Of a stretch of 64,000 bases of DNA, positions 29,332 to 41,147 are shown piece after piece. The stretch comes from Ottowia flava (GTDB lineage: Bacteria; Pseudomonadota; Gammaproteobacteria; Burkholderiales; Burkholderiaceae_C). Where the stretch lies: NCBI RefSeq assembly GCF_008017535.1, contig NZ_VRUA01000010.1, positions 86,487 to 150,486 of the forward strand, read 5' to 3'. Below the pieces are notes generated by a model that saw nothing but the letters and a program-made list of their open reading frames with translations, did not search any database and had not been told where the DNA came from. Both the position numbers and the translations under genes were made by a program. How positions within the stretch are numbered: the stretch's first letter is position 1; each line of letters begins with the position of its first letter.

Positions 29332-29368
29332 GTCGGCCGCGAACCCCTGCGCCATTTTTGAAGGAATC

Positions 29369-30292
29369 ATGCGTCCATCCCTAGTGAAAAAAGCGCTGGC
29401 AGCTATCTTTTTGGTAGTCTTTGCCGTGCTGGGCGCCTGGGCGCAACAGGTGCTGCCGGTGCCGGCGCTGACCGCGCGGGTGATCGACACCACCGGCACG
29501 CTCCAGCCCGCCGAGATCGCGGCGCTGGACGCCAAGCTGGGTGCACTGGAAGCGGACAAGGGCTCGCAGGTGGTGGTGCTGATGGTGCCCACCACGGCGC
29601 CCGAAGACATCGCTGCGTTCGCCCAGCGTGTGGGCGACACCTGGAAGATCGGCCGCAAGAATGTCGGCGACGGTCTGCTGTTGCTGGTGGCCAAGGACGA
29701 CCGGCGCGTGCGCATCGAAGTCGCCAAGACACTTGAAGGCGCCATTCCGGATATCGCGGCCAAGGACATCATTGATCGGGCGATCACGCCGTTCTTCCGT
29801 CAAAACCAGTACGCTGCCGGGCTGGACGCCGGGGTGGAGCAGATCGCCGCGCGCATTCGCGGCGAAGCGCTCCCGCCGTTGGCTGCGCCGCAGGGGCGCG
29901 CAGGCAAAGCTGGTGTCGACAGGTTTGACTTGGCTGAGGGAGCCCTGCTGGTTTTCATCTCCCTGCCTATCGTCAACGGTGTTGCTCGGAAAATCTTCGG
30001 ACGAAAACTGGGCGCACTGATCACGAGCGCCGGCATGGGCGGACTCATGTACGTGTTTACGGCCAGCGTGGTGGTGTCGGTCATTGCCGGTATGGTGGCC
30101 CTGTGGTACGCGTTCCTGGTTTCATTGGGCTCAGGTTTGCCACGGGCTCGTTCTGGTCGCGGGGGGTTCTTTCCCGTGCCTGGCGGCGGCTGGGGCGGCG
30201 GTTTCGGCGGTGGCGGGTTCGACGGTGGCGGTGGCTTCAGTTCAGGCGGTGGCGGCGATTTTGGTGGCGGTGGCGCCAGCGGGAGTTGGTAA
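29369..30292 (+). CDS. TPM-domain membrane protein with Gly-rich tail
   Basis: 307 residues. Signal peptide about 1-25, then a TPM (TLP18.3/Psb32/MOLO) domain about 30-150 with VIDTTGTLQPAEIAAL, VVVLMVPTT, GLLLLVAKDDRRVRIEV and FFRQNQYAAGL. Hydrophobic segments follow at about 190-255, then a Gly/Phe-rich end with GGGF repeats and final SGSW, as in YgcG-like proteins. The start at 29369 follows AAGGAA. The signal peptide coding DNA matches the interspersed repeat (R9). Confidence 0.9.
   Translation: MRPSLVKKALAAIFLVVFAVLGAWAQQVLPVPALTARVIDTTGTLQPAEIAALDAKLGALEADKGSQVVVLMVPTTAPEDIAAFAQRVGDTWKIGRKNVGDGLLLLVAKDDRRVRIEVAKTLEGAIPDIAAKDIIDRAITPFFRQNQYAAGLDAGVEQIAARIRGEALPPLAAPQGRAGKAGVDRFDLAEGALLVFISLPIVNGVARKIFGRKLGALITSAGMGGLMYVFTASVVVSVIAGMVALWYAFLVSLGSGLPRARSGRGGFFPVPGGGWGGGFGGGGFDGGGGFSSGGGGDFGGGGASGSW
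29378..29419 (+). repeat. In-frame copy of the interspersed repeat (R9)
   Basis: CCCTA, eight non-matching bases, GCGC, GGCAGCTATCTTTTTGGTAGT: position for position it aligns with intergenic copy R3 (CCCTA, GCGC, CAGCTATCTTTTTCGTAGT) without gaps. Here it encodes the hydrophobic core of the TPM protein signal peptide (ALAAIFLVV). Confidence 0.6.
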
Positions 30293-30295
30293 ACC

Positions 30296-30847
30296 ATGGC
30301 GTCCAAGCTGATGCGCGTACTGCGCCACCGCTGGTTCGATGAGTCTGACGCGCGACGCGCGGTTCCTCCCGCGCTGTCCGAACAGCTGCGCCGACGCGTG
30401 CACGCCAGCGAACAGCGCCATACGGGAGAGGTACGCATCTGCATCGAAGGCGGCCTGCCAACCAGCTACCTGTGGCGTCACCTGCGCGACGGCGAATCGA
30501 TTGCCAATATCGTGCGCCAGCGCGCGCTGATGCAGTTTTCCAAGCTCCGCGTATGGGACACCGAAGACAACAATGGCGTGCTGATCTATGTTCTGCTGGC
30601 TGAGCACGCCATCGAACTGGTTGCCGACCGCGGTGTGCACCGCCGGGTGCCTCCGGGGGAGTGGCAGGCCATCGTCGGTCGGCTGGCCGATGCGCTCAAA
30701 ACCGGCAATTTCGAGGATGGCCTGACGCGCGCCCTGGAAGAGGTCAGCGCCGTGCTGGTGGCCCATTTCCCGCAAGCCGACCCGCGGCCTGACAGCGGTG
30801 CGGAAGCACCACCGAACCAGTTGCCCGACGAGCCGGTGCTGCGGTGA
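30296..30847 (+). CDS. TPM-domain protein, soluble
   Basis: 183 residues, 3 bp after the first TPM gene. TPM domain with LRRRVHASEQRHTGEVRICIE, VLIYVLLAEHAIELVADRGVH and LADALKTGNFEDGL. No signal peptide or TM, unlike its neighbour, so it would be cytoplasmic; the pairing of an exported and a soluble TPM protein after LemA is a recurring arrangement. Function unknown. Confidence 0.85.
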   Translation: MASKLMRVLRHRWFDESDARRAVPPALSEQLRRRVHASEQRHTGEVRICIEGGLPTSYLWRHLRDGESIANIVRQRALMQFSKLRVWDTEDNNGVLIYVLLAEHAIELVADRGVHRRVPPGEWQAIVGRLADALKTGNFEDGLTRALEEVSAVLVAHFPQADPRPDSGAEAPPNQLPDEPVLR

Positions 30848-30907
30848 ACCAACCGCGGGCTTCAGTCGCGAGCCTGCCGACAATCCGCTTTATACGGCGC
30901 ACCCTCT

Positions 30908-31501
30908 TCAGTGAGCGGCATTCTTTTCCAGCGCGCTGATCTGGTCGAGCAGGCGCTTGTTGACACCATGAGCGGCGTCCAATTCCTGCTGCAGGGCTTT
31001 GCTGACCTGGGCAAAAGTCATCAGCTTGCGGTTGGTTTCGCGCAGATGGTCGGCGATGCGCTTGGACATGGCCATCAGCAGCCGCGCCGCGACCGACGGC
31101 TGATCTTCAAGCAGGCGCGTCATGGCGTCGCGCGTCAGCACCGCCAGCGCCAAGTCGGTAGCAGCAATGCAGGTGGCGGAGCGCGGAGAGCCGTCGATGA
31201 TGCCCATATCGCCGATCAGGCTCCCCGGCCCCAGGACAGACACGACCATGCTTTCGTGCGCAGCGGAAACCGAGTTCTCGATCGTGACTTCGCCATCGAG
31301 CACCAGGGCCATGAAGTCGTTCCTGAGCGTTTCGCCCTCGCGGATGACGACCGAGCCCGCCTCGACCCGAGAGGGACGCATGTAGCCAACGATGATGCGC
31401 GCGTCGTTGGCGCTCAACTCGACGAGCGCGCCCTCTGTGACAAGCAAGGCGGCCGCCTTGGTCTGCACGTGCGCGGTGGCGCGAGACTTGCCTAGAAACA
31501 T
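30908..31501 (-). CDS. Cyclic-nucleotide-binding-domain protein without DNA-binding domain
   Basis: 197 residues from the ATG at 31501 (a longer in-frame start exists). One cNMP-binding beta-barrel about 35-150: LVLDGEVTIEN, VVSVLGPGSLIGDMGIIDGSPRSATC with the phosphate-binding cassette features GDMG and RSATC. The C-terminus is a coiled coil (LRETNRKLMTF, LLDQISALEKN), not the winged helix of Crp/Fnr proteins. A cytoplasmic sensor or scaffold is possible. It follows the atp operon terminator on the same strand. Confidence 0.8.
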   Translation of the reverse strand: MFLGKSRATAHVQTKAAALLVTEGALVELSANDARIIVGYMRPSRVEAGSVVIREGETLRNDFMALVLDGEVTIENSVSAAHESMVVSVLGPGSLIGDMGIIDGSPRSATCIAATDLALAVLTRDAMTRLLEDQPSVAARLLMAMSKRIADHLRETNRKLMTFAQVSKALQQELDAAHGVNKRLLDQISALEKNAAH

Positions 31502-31552
31502 GGGTGTGATTCTAGAGACAGCATACCTCCACGCCCTAGGCAATATTTGTCA

Positions 31553-31579
31553 TAAGACAAAGCCCGCGCGAGGCGGGCC
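31553..31579 (-). terminator. Candidate terminator of the atp operon
   Basis: On the minus strand GCCCGC, a 5-base loop, GCGGGC, then TTTGTCTT. It lies 51 bp after the atpC stop. The T run is broken, so termination may be partial. Confidence 0.55.
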
Positions 31580-31629
31580 TTGAATGCGTGACGCTTTGGG
31601 CAGCCGCTTGCTGCCGAACAAGCCAGAGA

Positions 31630-32049
31630 TCAGCGCTTCTGCCGGTACTTGCGTAAGGCGGCGATCTGCGCCGCCAGGATGGCCAGCTCGGAGGTGGCGC
31701 GCGCCATGTCGATCTCGCTCTTGGCGTTTTTCAGCGCTTCTTCGGCTTCGCGGCGGGCCGCATTGGCCTTTTCTTCGTCGAGGTCCTTGCCGCGAATGGC
31801 AGTGTCCGATAACACGGTCACCACGTTCGGTTGGACTTCGAGGATGCCACCGGCCACGAAGACGAACTCTTCGCCGCCGTCGGTCTTGGTGATGCGCACC
31901 GAGCCCGGCTTGATGCGGCTGATCAGCGGGGTGTGGCGCGGGTAGATGCCCAGTTCGCCCGCTTCACCGGGCAGGGCGACGAACGTGGCCTCGCCGGAGA
32001 AGATCGACTCCTCGGCGCTGACCACGTCGACATGAAGGGTGTGGGCCAT
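31630..32049 (-). CDS. atpC: ATP synthase epsilon subunit
   Basis: 139 residues. Central-stalk subunit with the N-terminal beta sandwich ([36 protein letters not shown]) and a C-terminal helical pair ([20 protein letters not shown]) that can inhibit ATPase activity. Last gene of the operon, 86 bp after atpD. Confidence 0.96.
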   Translation of the reverse strand: MAHTLHVDVVSAEESIFSGEATFVALPGEAGELGIYPRHTPLISRIKPGSVRITKTDGGEEFVFVAGGILEVQPNVVTVLSDTAIRGKDLDEEKANAARREAEEALKNAKSEIDMARATSELAILAAQIAALRKYRQKR

Positions 32050-32135
32050 GCGTGCTCCTGTTTAGACGTTGTCGCGGTGAGCGAATCTGGCTGAGTTGCC
32101 GGGAATCGCGCCCAACGCGAGCGACGGGCTGGTGA

Positions 32136-34467
<2,332 letters not shown>

Positions 34468-34496
34468 GCGTGACTCCTTATGTCTTCAGACCCGAA

Positions 34497-36056
34497 TCAG
34501 GCGAAAGACTTTTTGAAGGCGGTGATGGCGGCGGTGAGTTCAGCCTCGGCGTCCTTGTCTTTCTCGATCGCCTTGCCTGTGTCCATCTTGGCCAGCAGCG
34601 CAGCGTGCTTGTCCTTGAGGTAGCTGTGCATGCCAGCTTCAAACGGCAGCACTTGCTTGACTTCCAGGTCGTCCATGAAGCCCTTGTTCACTGCGAACAG
34701 CGAAGCGCCCATCAGGCTGATCGGCAGCGGGCTGTACTGCGCCTGCTTGAGCAACTCGGTCACGCGGGCACCGCGGTCCAGCTGCTTCTTGGTCGCTGCG
34801 TCCAGGTCGGACGCGAACTGCGCGAAAGCCGCCAATTCACGGTACTGGGCCAGGTCGGTACGGATACCGCCGGACAGCTTCTTGATCAGGTCGGTCTGCG
34901 CAGCACCACCGACGCGCGACACGGAAATACCGGCGTTGATGGCGGGGCGGATACCGGCGTTGAACAGGCTGGTTTCCAGGAAGATCTGACCGTCGGTGAT
35001 CGAGATCACGTTGGTCGGCACGAAAGCGGACACGTCGCCAGCTTGCGTTTCGATGATGGGCAGCGCGGTCAGCGAACCGGTCTTGCCTTTGACTTCACCC
35101 TTGGTGAAAGCTTCGACGTAGTCGGCGTTCACGCGCGCAGCGCGCTCAAGCAGACGGCTGTGCAGATAGAACACGTCGCCGGGGTAGGCTTCGCGGCCCG
35201 GCGGACGGCGCAGCAGCAGGGACACTTGGCGGTACGCCACGGCCTGCTTGGACAGGTCGTCATACACGATCAGGGCGTCTTCACCGCGGTCGCGGAAGTA
35301 TTCGCCCATCGTGCAGCCGGAGTAGGCCGACACGTACTGCATGGCCGCCGATTCGGAGGCCGAGGCGGCCACGACGATGGTGTATTCCATCGCACCGGCC
35401 TGCTCCAGGGCACGCACCACGTTCTTGATCGACGACGCCTTCTGACCGATGGCGACGTAGACGCAGACCATGTTCTGGCCTTTTTGGTTGATGATCGAGT
35501 CGATCGCCACCGCCGTCTTGCCGGTCTGGCGGTCGCCGATGATCAGTTCGCGCTGGCCACGGCCGATCGGCACCATCGAGTCGATCGACTTCAGGCCGGT
35601 CTGCACCGGCTGGTCCACCGATTGGCGTGCGATCACGCCCGGCGCGACCTTTTCGATCACGTCCGTCATCTTGGCGTTGATCGGGCCCTTGCCGTCGATC
35701 GGCTGACCCAGAGCGTTGACCACGCGGCCAATCAGCTCGGGGCCCACCGGCACTTCCAGAATGCGGCCCGTGCACTTGACGGTATCGCCTTCGGAGATGT
35801 GCTCGTATTCACCCAAGATCACGGCGCCAACGGAGTCGCGCTCGAGGTTCAGGGCCAGGCCGTACGACGGCTGGCCGTCCGAGCCGGCTGGGAATTCCAG
35901 CATTTCGCCTTGCATGGCGTCGGAGAGGCCGTGCACGCGCACGATGCCATCGGTCACCGACACCACGGTGCCCTGGTTGCGCACGTCGGCGCTGACGCCC
36001 AGGCCCTCGATGCGGCTCTTGATCAGTTCTGAAATTTCTGCGGGATTGAGTTGCAT
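34497..36056 (-). CDS. atpA: ATP synthase alpha subunit
   Basis: 519 residues. Non-catalytic nucleotide-binding F1 subunit. P-loop GDRQTGKT at 174-181. The signature [17 protein letters not shown] near 370 is complete. N-terminal [13 protein letters not shown] binds the delta subunit. Confidence 0.98.
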   Translation of the reverse strand: MQLNPAEISELIKSRIEGLGVSADVRNQGTVVSVTDGIVRVHGLSDAMQGEMLEFPAGSDGQPSYGLALNLERDSVGAVILGEYEHISEGDTVKCTGRILEVPVGPELIGRVVNALGQPIDGKGPINAKMTDVIEKVAPGVIARQSVDQPVQTGLKSIDSMVPIGRGQRELIIGDRQTGKTAVAIDSIINQKGQNMVCVYVAIGQKASSIKNVVRALEQAGAMEYTIVVAASASESAAMQYVSAYSGCTMGEYFRDRGEDALIVYDDLSKQAVAYRQVSLLLRRPPGREAYPGDVFYLHSRLLERAARVNADYVEAFTKGEVKGKTGSLTALPIIETQAGDVSAFVPTNVISITDGQIFLETSLFNAGIRPAINAGISVSRVGGAAQTDLIKKLSGGIRTDLAQYRELAAFAQFASDLDAATKKQLDRGARVTELLKQAQYSPLPISLMGASLFAVNKGFMDDLEVKQVLPFEAGMHSYLKDKHAALLAKMDTGKAIEKDKDAEAELTAAITAFKKSFA

Positions 36057-36109
36057 GACTCTTTCCTAGTACGAATAGGTGTTATCGAGGTGCCTGCGCC
36101 GACCCAAGG

Positions 36110-36640
36110 TCAGGCGATCAGGGCCGACTTCATTTGTTCGAGGCGGGCTTTGACCGAGGTGTCCAGCACCTCGTCGCCAACGGCCACGCGCACGCCACCG
36201 ATCAGTTCGGGGGTGACCTGGACCTTGGCTTCAAGCTTGCGGCCAAAGCGCTTTTCGAGCGTCGCGATCAGTTCCGAGAGTTCGGCCTGCCCGATCGGGA
36301 AGGCGCTCTGGATCACGGCGTCCGAGTTGCCGGCGACCTCGTTGGCGAGGACGCGGAACTGGCGCGCAATTTCGGGCACGGCGGCCAAGCGGTCGTTGTC
36401 GATCAGGGTGCGCAGGAAGTTCACGCCCTGTTCGGGCAAGCTGTCCTTGAGCGCACTCGTGACGACGTGGAAAACCTGCGAGGCGTTGACCCGCGGATTC
36501 GCAGCAAACTGCAGCAAATCCTGGCTGCTCGCCGCACTTGCCAGATTGTCCAGCCAGCCTTGCGTGGCCGGCAGGTTGGCGCGCGTGACCTCGAACAACG
36601 CCTCGGCGTAGGGTCTTGCAATGGTGGCGAGTTCTGCCAT
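36110..36640 (-). CDS. atpH: ATP synthase delta subunit
   Basis: 176 residues. Peripheral-stalk cap linking F1 alpha to the b subunits. N-terminal ATIARPYAEALFEVTR and C-terminal GGVRVAVGDEVLDTSVKARL are the family marks. Confidence 0.95.
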   Translation of the reverse strand: MAELATIARPYAEALFEVTRANLPATQGWLDNLASAASSQDLLQFAANPRVNASQVFHVVTSALKDSLPEQGVNFLRTLIDNDRLAAVPEIARQFRVLANEVAGNSDAVIQSAFPIGQAELSELIATLEKRFGRKLEAKVQVTPELIGGVRVAVGDEVLDTSVKARLEQMKSALIA

Positions 36641-36670
36641 GGTCGTTTCCTTTGACGAAAGCCCTGAGAA

Positions 36671-37141
36671 TCAGAGCTCGGTCTTCAGACGAGACAGCAG
36701 GTCCGCGTGCACCGTCGGGTTGACTTCCTTGCGCAGGATCTGCTCGGCACCTTTGACTGCCAGTGCAGCCACCTGCTCGCGCAGGGCTTCACGGGCCTGG
36801 ATCACTTGCTGCTCGGCTTCGGCCTTGGCAGCGGCGATGATCTTGTTGCCTTCTTCGGTCGCCCGGGACTTGGCTTCTTCGATGATCTGCTGTGCACGAC
36901 GATCGGCATCCGCCAGGCGGGTAGCCGTTTCGTTGCGCGACGTGGCCAACTCTTGCTCGACGCGCTTGTTCGCGGCGGCGAGTTCGGTCTTGGCCTTGTC
37001 AGCAGCAGCCAGTCCATCGGCGATTTTCTGCGCCCGCTCGTCCAGAGCCTTCGTGATCGGCGGCCACACGAATTTCATCGTGAACCACACCAGGATCGCG
37101 AAGACAACGGCCTGCAGGAACAGGGTCGCGTTGATATTCAC
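36671..37141 (-). CDS. atpF: ATP synthase b subunit
   Basis: 156 residues, the standard length. One N-terminal TM (about 5-25, [24 protein letters not shown] start) followed by a long Ala/Glu/Arg amphipathic helix that dimerises into the peripheral stalk. Confidence 0.95.
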   Translation of the reverse strand: MNINATLFLQAVVFAILVWFTMKFVWPPITKALDERAQKIADGLAAADKAKTELAAANKRVEQELATSRNETATRLADADRRAQQIIEEAKSRATEEGNKIIAAAKAEAEQQVIQAREALREQVAALAVKGAEQILRKEVNPTVHADLLSRLKTEL

Positions 37142-37177
37142 GTTTCGACTCCTTTCAGTCCAGAAAGGCCCCGTCGA

Positions 37178-37486
<309 letters not shown>

Positions 37487-38368
37487 TTAGTGCGCGTCGT
37501 GCGCCTGACCCACGTAGATGAGCGTCAGCATCATGAAGATGAACGCTTGCAGCGTAATGATCAGGATGTGGAAGATCGCCCACACAGACCCCGCAATCAC
37601 GTGCCCGACACCCAGCCAGAACCCGCCTGTGAGGGGGTTGAACTGCCAGGCCCATACGCCACCCATCAGGGCGATCAGCATGAAAACCAGTTCGCCGGCA
37701 AACATGTTGCCGAACAGTCGCATGCCGTGCGAGACGGTCTTGGCGACGAATTCAATCATCTGCATCAGGAAGTTGACGGGCCACAGCACCGGGTGCGCGC
37801 CGAAGGGGGCCGTCACCAACTCGTGCGACCAGCCGCCCAAGCCCTTAATCTTGAGGTTGTAGAAGATGCAGATGAGCAGCACGCTGACCGACAGGCCGAG
37901 CGTGGTGGACAAATCGGCCGTTGGCACGGCGCGCTGGTAGGCATGGTGGTCGCCAACGGCCATCTGGTAGCCGATGGGCAACAGGTCAACCGGCAGCAGG
38001 TCCATGGCGTTCATCAGAAAGATCCAGACGAACACCGTGAGGGCCAGCGGCGAGACCAGCTTGCGACTCTTTTCGTTGTGAATCACGCCCTTGGCCTGGT
38101 TTTCGACCATTTCAGACAGGATTTCCACCGCCGCCTGAAAGCGCCCTGGCACACCGGAAGTGGCCTTGCGCGCGGCGCGCCACAGAAAGAAGCAGCCAAT
38201 AGCGCCCAGCAGAATGGACCAGAACATCGAGTCAGCGTTGAACAGGCTGAAGTCGATGATCTTGTTCTGCGTCACATTGTGAAAGCCGAAGTCTTTCTGC
38301 AGATGATGCAGGTGGTGCTGGATGTATTGACCAGCGGTCTGAGCCTGTTCAGTGGTTTCAGCAGCCAT
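37487..38368 (-). CDS. atpB: ATP synthase a subunit
   Basis: 293 residues. Stator half-channel subunit. The essential Arg is in [13 protein letters not shown]; the C-terminal helix [20 protein letters not shown] faces the c ring. The N-terminus has an extended His-rich stretch (QHHLHHLQ), common in proteobacteria. Confidence 0.97.
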   Translation of the reverse strand: MAAETTEQAQTAGQYIQHHLHHLQKDFGFHNVTQNKIIDFSLFNADSMFWSILLGAIGCFFLWRAARKATSGVPGRFQAAVEILSEMVENQAKGVIHNEKSRKLVSPLALTVFVWIFLMNAMDLLPVDLLPIGYQMAVGDHHAYQRAVPTADLSTTLGLSVSVLLICIFYNLKIKGLGGWSHELVTAPFGAHPVLWPVNFLMQMIEFVAKTVSHGMRLFGNMFAGELVFMLIALMGGVWAWQFNPLTGGFWLGVGHVIAGSVWAIFHILIITLQAFIFMMLTLIYVGQAHDAH

Positions 38369-38389
38369 ACGTCACCAATCTCTCGAATC

Positions 38390-38902
38390 TCACTCAGTTC
38401 GTGCCGGCCGGCGGGACGCCGACTTCAGCCACAAGACCACCCAGGCGGCCTTGATCGTCACCACAAAACCAGCCAGCAGCGCCAGCCAGTGCACTTGTGT
38501 CAAGACCTTCGGCGCCACCAGAAGCAGCGCCACCGTCAAGACAATCTTGATTCCCTCGCCCACCATCAGCGCCAGCAAGGCGCTGGCGGCGTTGGCCTGC
38601 AGTCGCATCCGGCGCGCCACCATGCGGGCAAACAAGACCGCTGGCAACCAGGCCGCCAAGGCACCGTAAGCCGCCGACAGCGTTGCGGCATGTTTGCCAC
38701 CCGACACCATCCACGCTGCCAGCACCACCGCCAGACCCGCCACCGCCTGCCAACCGACCACAGGCCAGGGCGACAGAGGGGGATGCGCTGCACGCCACTC
38801 GCGCGCCTGCTCGGCGCTCCAGGGCTTGAAATCGGCTTCGGGGGCGTTATCTGCCTCTTCAGCTGACCCGCCTCGTCCCGATGCGGGCTCGATTGTGGCC
38901 AT
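38390..38902 (-). CDS. atpI: ATP synthase protein I (assembly factor)
   Basis: 170 residues, longer than the 110-130 of most AtpI owing to a 45-residue polar N-terminus. Four hydrophobic helices follow (VVGWQAVAGLAVVLAAWMVS and others), with the LMVGEGIKIVLTVALL motif. It helps build or load the c ring. First gene of the operon. Confidence 0.85.
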   Translation of the reverse strand: MATIEPASGRGGSAEEADNAPEADFKPWSAEQAREWRAAHPPLSPWPVVGWQAVAGLAVVLAAWMVSGGKHAATLSAAYGALAAWLPAVLFARMVARRMRLQANAASALLALMVGEGIKIVLTVALLLVAPKVLTQVHWLALLAGFVVTIKAAWVVLWLKSASRRPARTE

Positions 38903-38949
38903 GTCGAATTACGCGCAGTTGACGTTTTGCAACGACTGCAAAGCCTCTC

Positions 38950-38979
38950 ATTATAGGGTTAGCACGCAGTATTTTTTAA
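38950..38979 (-). promoter_or_regulatory. Candidate promoter of the atp operon
   Basis: On the minus strand TTAAAA (38979-38974), an 18-bp spacer, and a perfect TATAAT (38955-38950), 48 bp upstream of the atpI start. It is in the AT-rich part of the 205-bp divergent gap with the aminotransferase gene. Confidence 0.55.
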
Positions 38980-39107
38980 CGTTGTCCTACAAAAGCGTGG
39001 CTTGACGGCGTCAAACGCGTGAATCCGGTGGTGGGCGACAATGGCCGGTCCTCCACTTTGCGCCCAAGGCCCTCACTGTCGGCCACCGCGCTTGATCGTT
39101 TCACACC

Positions 39108-40046
39108 ATGGCTTCGCACCCCGCTGACCAACTGCCCGAACTGCCCTGCTACCTGAACGGCGAGATCACGCCGATGCGCGACGCGCGCATCAGCCCGTTT
39201 GACCGCGGCTTCATCTTCGGCGATGGCGTGTACGAAGGCATTTCGTTCTACGGGCATCCCGGCCACGCGCTGCAGCCCTACCGGTTCGACCAGCACATGG
39301 CTCGGCTTGAGCGCAGCCTCGGCGAGACCCGCATCACCAACCCGAACACACGCGACCAATGGCGCCAGATCGCTATTGATCTGGTAGCTGCCTACGCAGA
39401 TTCAGCGGGCGCCGTGGCCAAAAAAGACTCCGCAGACTGGCCGCAGGACTGGTTCTATTACTTTCAGGTGACACGCGGCGTGGCGCTGCGCGATCATCCA
39501 ATGCTGGAAGGCCTGACGCCCACGGTCTTCGCCACCTGCCTGCCCATGAAAGCGCCCACGGCCGAGCAGCGCACGCGCGGCGTGGCCTGCGTGACGGCGG
39601 ACGACTTCCGCTGGCAGAAGGCGCACATCAAATCCATCAGCCTGCTGGGCGCGGTGTTTTCGCGCCAGATCAGCTACGAGCAGGGCGCGCTGGAGACCGT
39701 GATGTTCCGCGACGGCCTGCTGAGCGAGGCCGCGGCCAGCAACGTGTGGGTGGTCAAGAACGGCACCGTCATGGGGCCGCCCAAGAACAACCTGGTGCTG
39801 GAAGGCATCCGCTACGGCGCGATCGAGGAGCTGTGCCGCGAGGCCGGCATTCCGTTCGAGCTGCGCGCGCTGCCGCGCGACGAGGTGCTCGCCGCCGACG
39901 AGCTGATGCTGTCGTCGGCCACCAAGGAAGTGCTGCCCATCACCACGCTCGACGGCCGCCCGGTCGGCTCGGGCCAACCCGGGCCGGTGTACGCCAAGCT
40001 GTACGCCGGCTACCAACGCGCCAAGGACGCGCTTTTCAACGCATGA
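39108..40046 (+). CDS. Class IV PLP aminotransferase (D-amino-acid aminotransferase-like)
   Basis: 312 residues. Family motifs: YLNGEITPMRDARISPFDRGF, the PLP lysine Lys175 in AHIKSISLLGAV, and GLLSEAAASNVWVVK with the cofactor-binding Glu. In many Burkholderiales it precedes ybeD-lipB-lipA and is named D-alanine transaminase; a branched-chain aminotransferase role cannot be excluded. Residues 89-101 are encoded by a copy of the interspersed repeat, and residues around 94-112 look like extra sequence compared with the family. The stop overlaps ybeD. Confidence 0.88.
   Translation: MASHPADQLPELPCYLNGEITPMRDARISPFDRGFIFGDGVYEGISFYGHPGHALQPYRFDQHMARLERSLGETRITNPNTRDQWRQIAIDLVAAYADSAGAVAKKDSADWPQDWFYYFQVTRGVALRDHPMLEGLTPTVFATCLPMKAPTAEQRTRGVACVTADDFRWQKAHIKSISLLGAVFSRQISYEQGALETVMFRDGLLSEAAASNVWVVKNGTVMGPPKNNLVLEGIRYGAIEELCREAGIPFELRALPRDEVLAADELMLSSATKEVLPITTLDGRPVGSGQPGPVYAKLYAGYQRAKDALFNA
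39371..39410 (-). repeat. In-frame copy of the interspersed repeat (R10)
   Basis: Minus-strand reading: GCCCGCTGAA, TCTGCGTAGGCAGCTACC and CAATAGCG, with family spacing. It is inside the aminotransferase gene and encodes AIDLVAAYADSAG in frame. It appears inserted between conserved segments. Confidence 0.65.
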
Positions 40047-40408
40047 GCCAAGCCCCTACTCCCCCCTCTTCGCCGACGCCGGAACAGCTGGCGGCTGCCC
40101 GCGCCGCGGTCGAAGCCGGCATGCAGGTCGAGCCCCTGGACCCGGCGCGCCGCGAATCGCTGATCGACTACCCCAGCGCCTTCCCGATCAAGGTGGTGGG
40201 CGTCAACGAAGACGGCTTCGTGCACGCCATCACGCACATCGCCAAGCAGTTCGACCCGACGTTCGACGCGTCCACCATCGAGCTGCGCGAAAGCGGCGGC
40301 GGTAAGTACCTGGGCGTGACCATCACCGTGATGGCCACCAGCCGCGAACAGCTGGACGATTTGTACCGCGCGCTCAGCACGCACCCAATGGCCAAGTGGG
40401 TGCTGTAA
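40043..40408 (+). CDS. ybeD: YbeD-family (DUF493) protein
   Basis: 121 residues. Conserved core: LIDYPSAFPIKVVGVNEDGF, ESGGGKYLGVTITVMATSREQLDDLYRAL (features YLGVT and LDDLYRAL) and the ending HPMAKWVL. Small ACT-like fold, usually just upstream of lipB. The N-terminus has about 30 extra residues. The ATG overlaps the aminotransferase stop. Confidence 0.92.
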   Translation: MSQAPTPPSSPTPEQLAAARAAVEAGMQVEPLDPARRESLIDYPSAFPIKVVGVNEDGFVHAITHIAKQFDPTFDASTIELRESGGGKYLGVTITVMATSREQLDDLYRALSTHPMAKWVL

Positions 40409-40507
40409 GGCGCGGCGTTGGACACCGCGCGGAGCGGGCCCTGGCCGGCCGCGCTGACGCGCCACGCGGCGTGTTCAGACCAGAGATTCAAGCTTTTCGT
40501 GCCGCCA

Positions 40508-40549
40508 GCCCTACAAACACCTGCGCGGCCAGCTATTTAAATCAGAGCA
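40508..40549 (+). repeat. Interspersed 40-bp repeat, copy R11
   Basis: GCCCTACAAACACC, TGCGC, CCAGCTATTT and AGAGC are in order, between ybeD and the convergent lipoprotein gene. The arm faces the lipoprotein stop. Confidence 0.75.
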
Positions 40550-40598
40550 AACAGTGCGGCTGCGCGGACGGCCTTGTTCGCACCGAGCACGCCAACGC

Positions 40599-41147
40599 TC
40601 ACCGGTAGCGGTCCACCCATTGCAGCCGCAAGGGCTGCTGCCCCACCAGCCAATCTTCCGGCAGCGTGAACCAGACGCTGCCGCCGATGCGGCGCTGGGG
40701 CAGGTCTTCCAGCTTCAGTTTCAACCAGTCGGCCGAGCTGTCGAAGGTGTTGGCGCGCGTCTCCAGCGTCAGCGCTTCCAGCGCGGTGAACGGCCGCCCC
40801 GGCGCATAGCGGAACTCCAGCCGCAGCTCGCGCGGCCACACGCCGGATGTGGGGGTGAACTGCGCCTCGCCGATGCCGCTGGACGAGGTCACGATCAGCG
40901 TCGCGCTGCCGCCCGGGCGGTCGAGGATGATGCCGTCGCCCGGTTTGCGCGTGAGCGGGCGGCCCCACTGCAGCGCGTAGCCGCCGGCACCGCCGCGGTC
41001 CACCTCGGGTTCGTTGTCGTCGCCCGGCGCGGCGCAGCCCGACAGCCCGGCCACGGCCAGCCAGGCCAGCGCGGCACCGCTCGCCAATAGGGTTGCGCGG
41101 CGTAGCGGCTGCGCACCAACGCTGGGGGACATCGTCTTCGCCTTCAT
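40599..41147 (-). CDS. Hypothetical lipoprotein
   Basis: 182 residues from an ATG that overlaps the DMT transporter stop (ATGA); an ATG at 41132 with GAAGG upstream is an alternative. Lipobox LSGC at Cys38 (longer start). The mature part is beta-rich, with GDGIILDRPGGSATLIV and WFTLPEDWLVGQQPLRLQWVDRYR-type ending. I recognise no domain. Co-transcribed with the transporter upstream. Confidence 0.75.
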   Translation of the reverse strand: MKAKTMSPSVGAQPLRRATLLASGAALAWLAVAGLSGCAAPGDDNEPEVDRGGAGGYALQWGRPLTRKPGDGIILDRPGGSATLIVTSSSGIGEAQFTPTSGVWPRELRLEFRYAPGRPFTALEALTLETRANTFDSSADWLKLKLEDLPQRRIGGSVWFTLPEDWLVGQQPLRLQWVDRYR

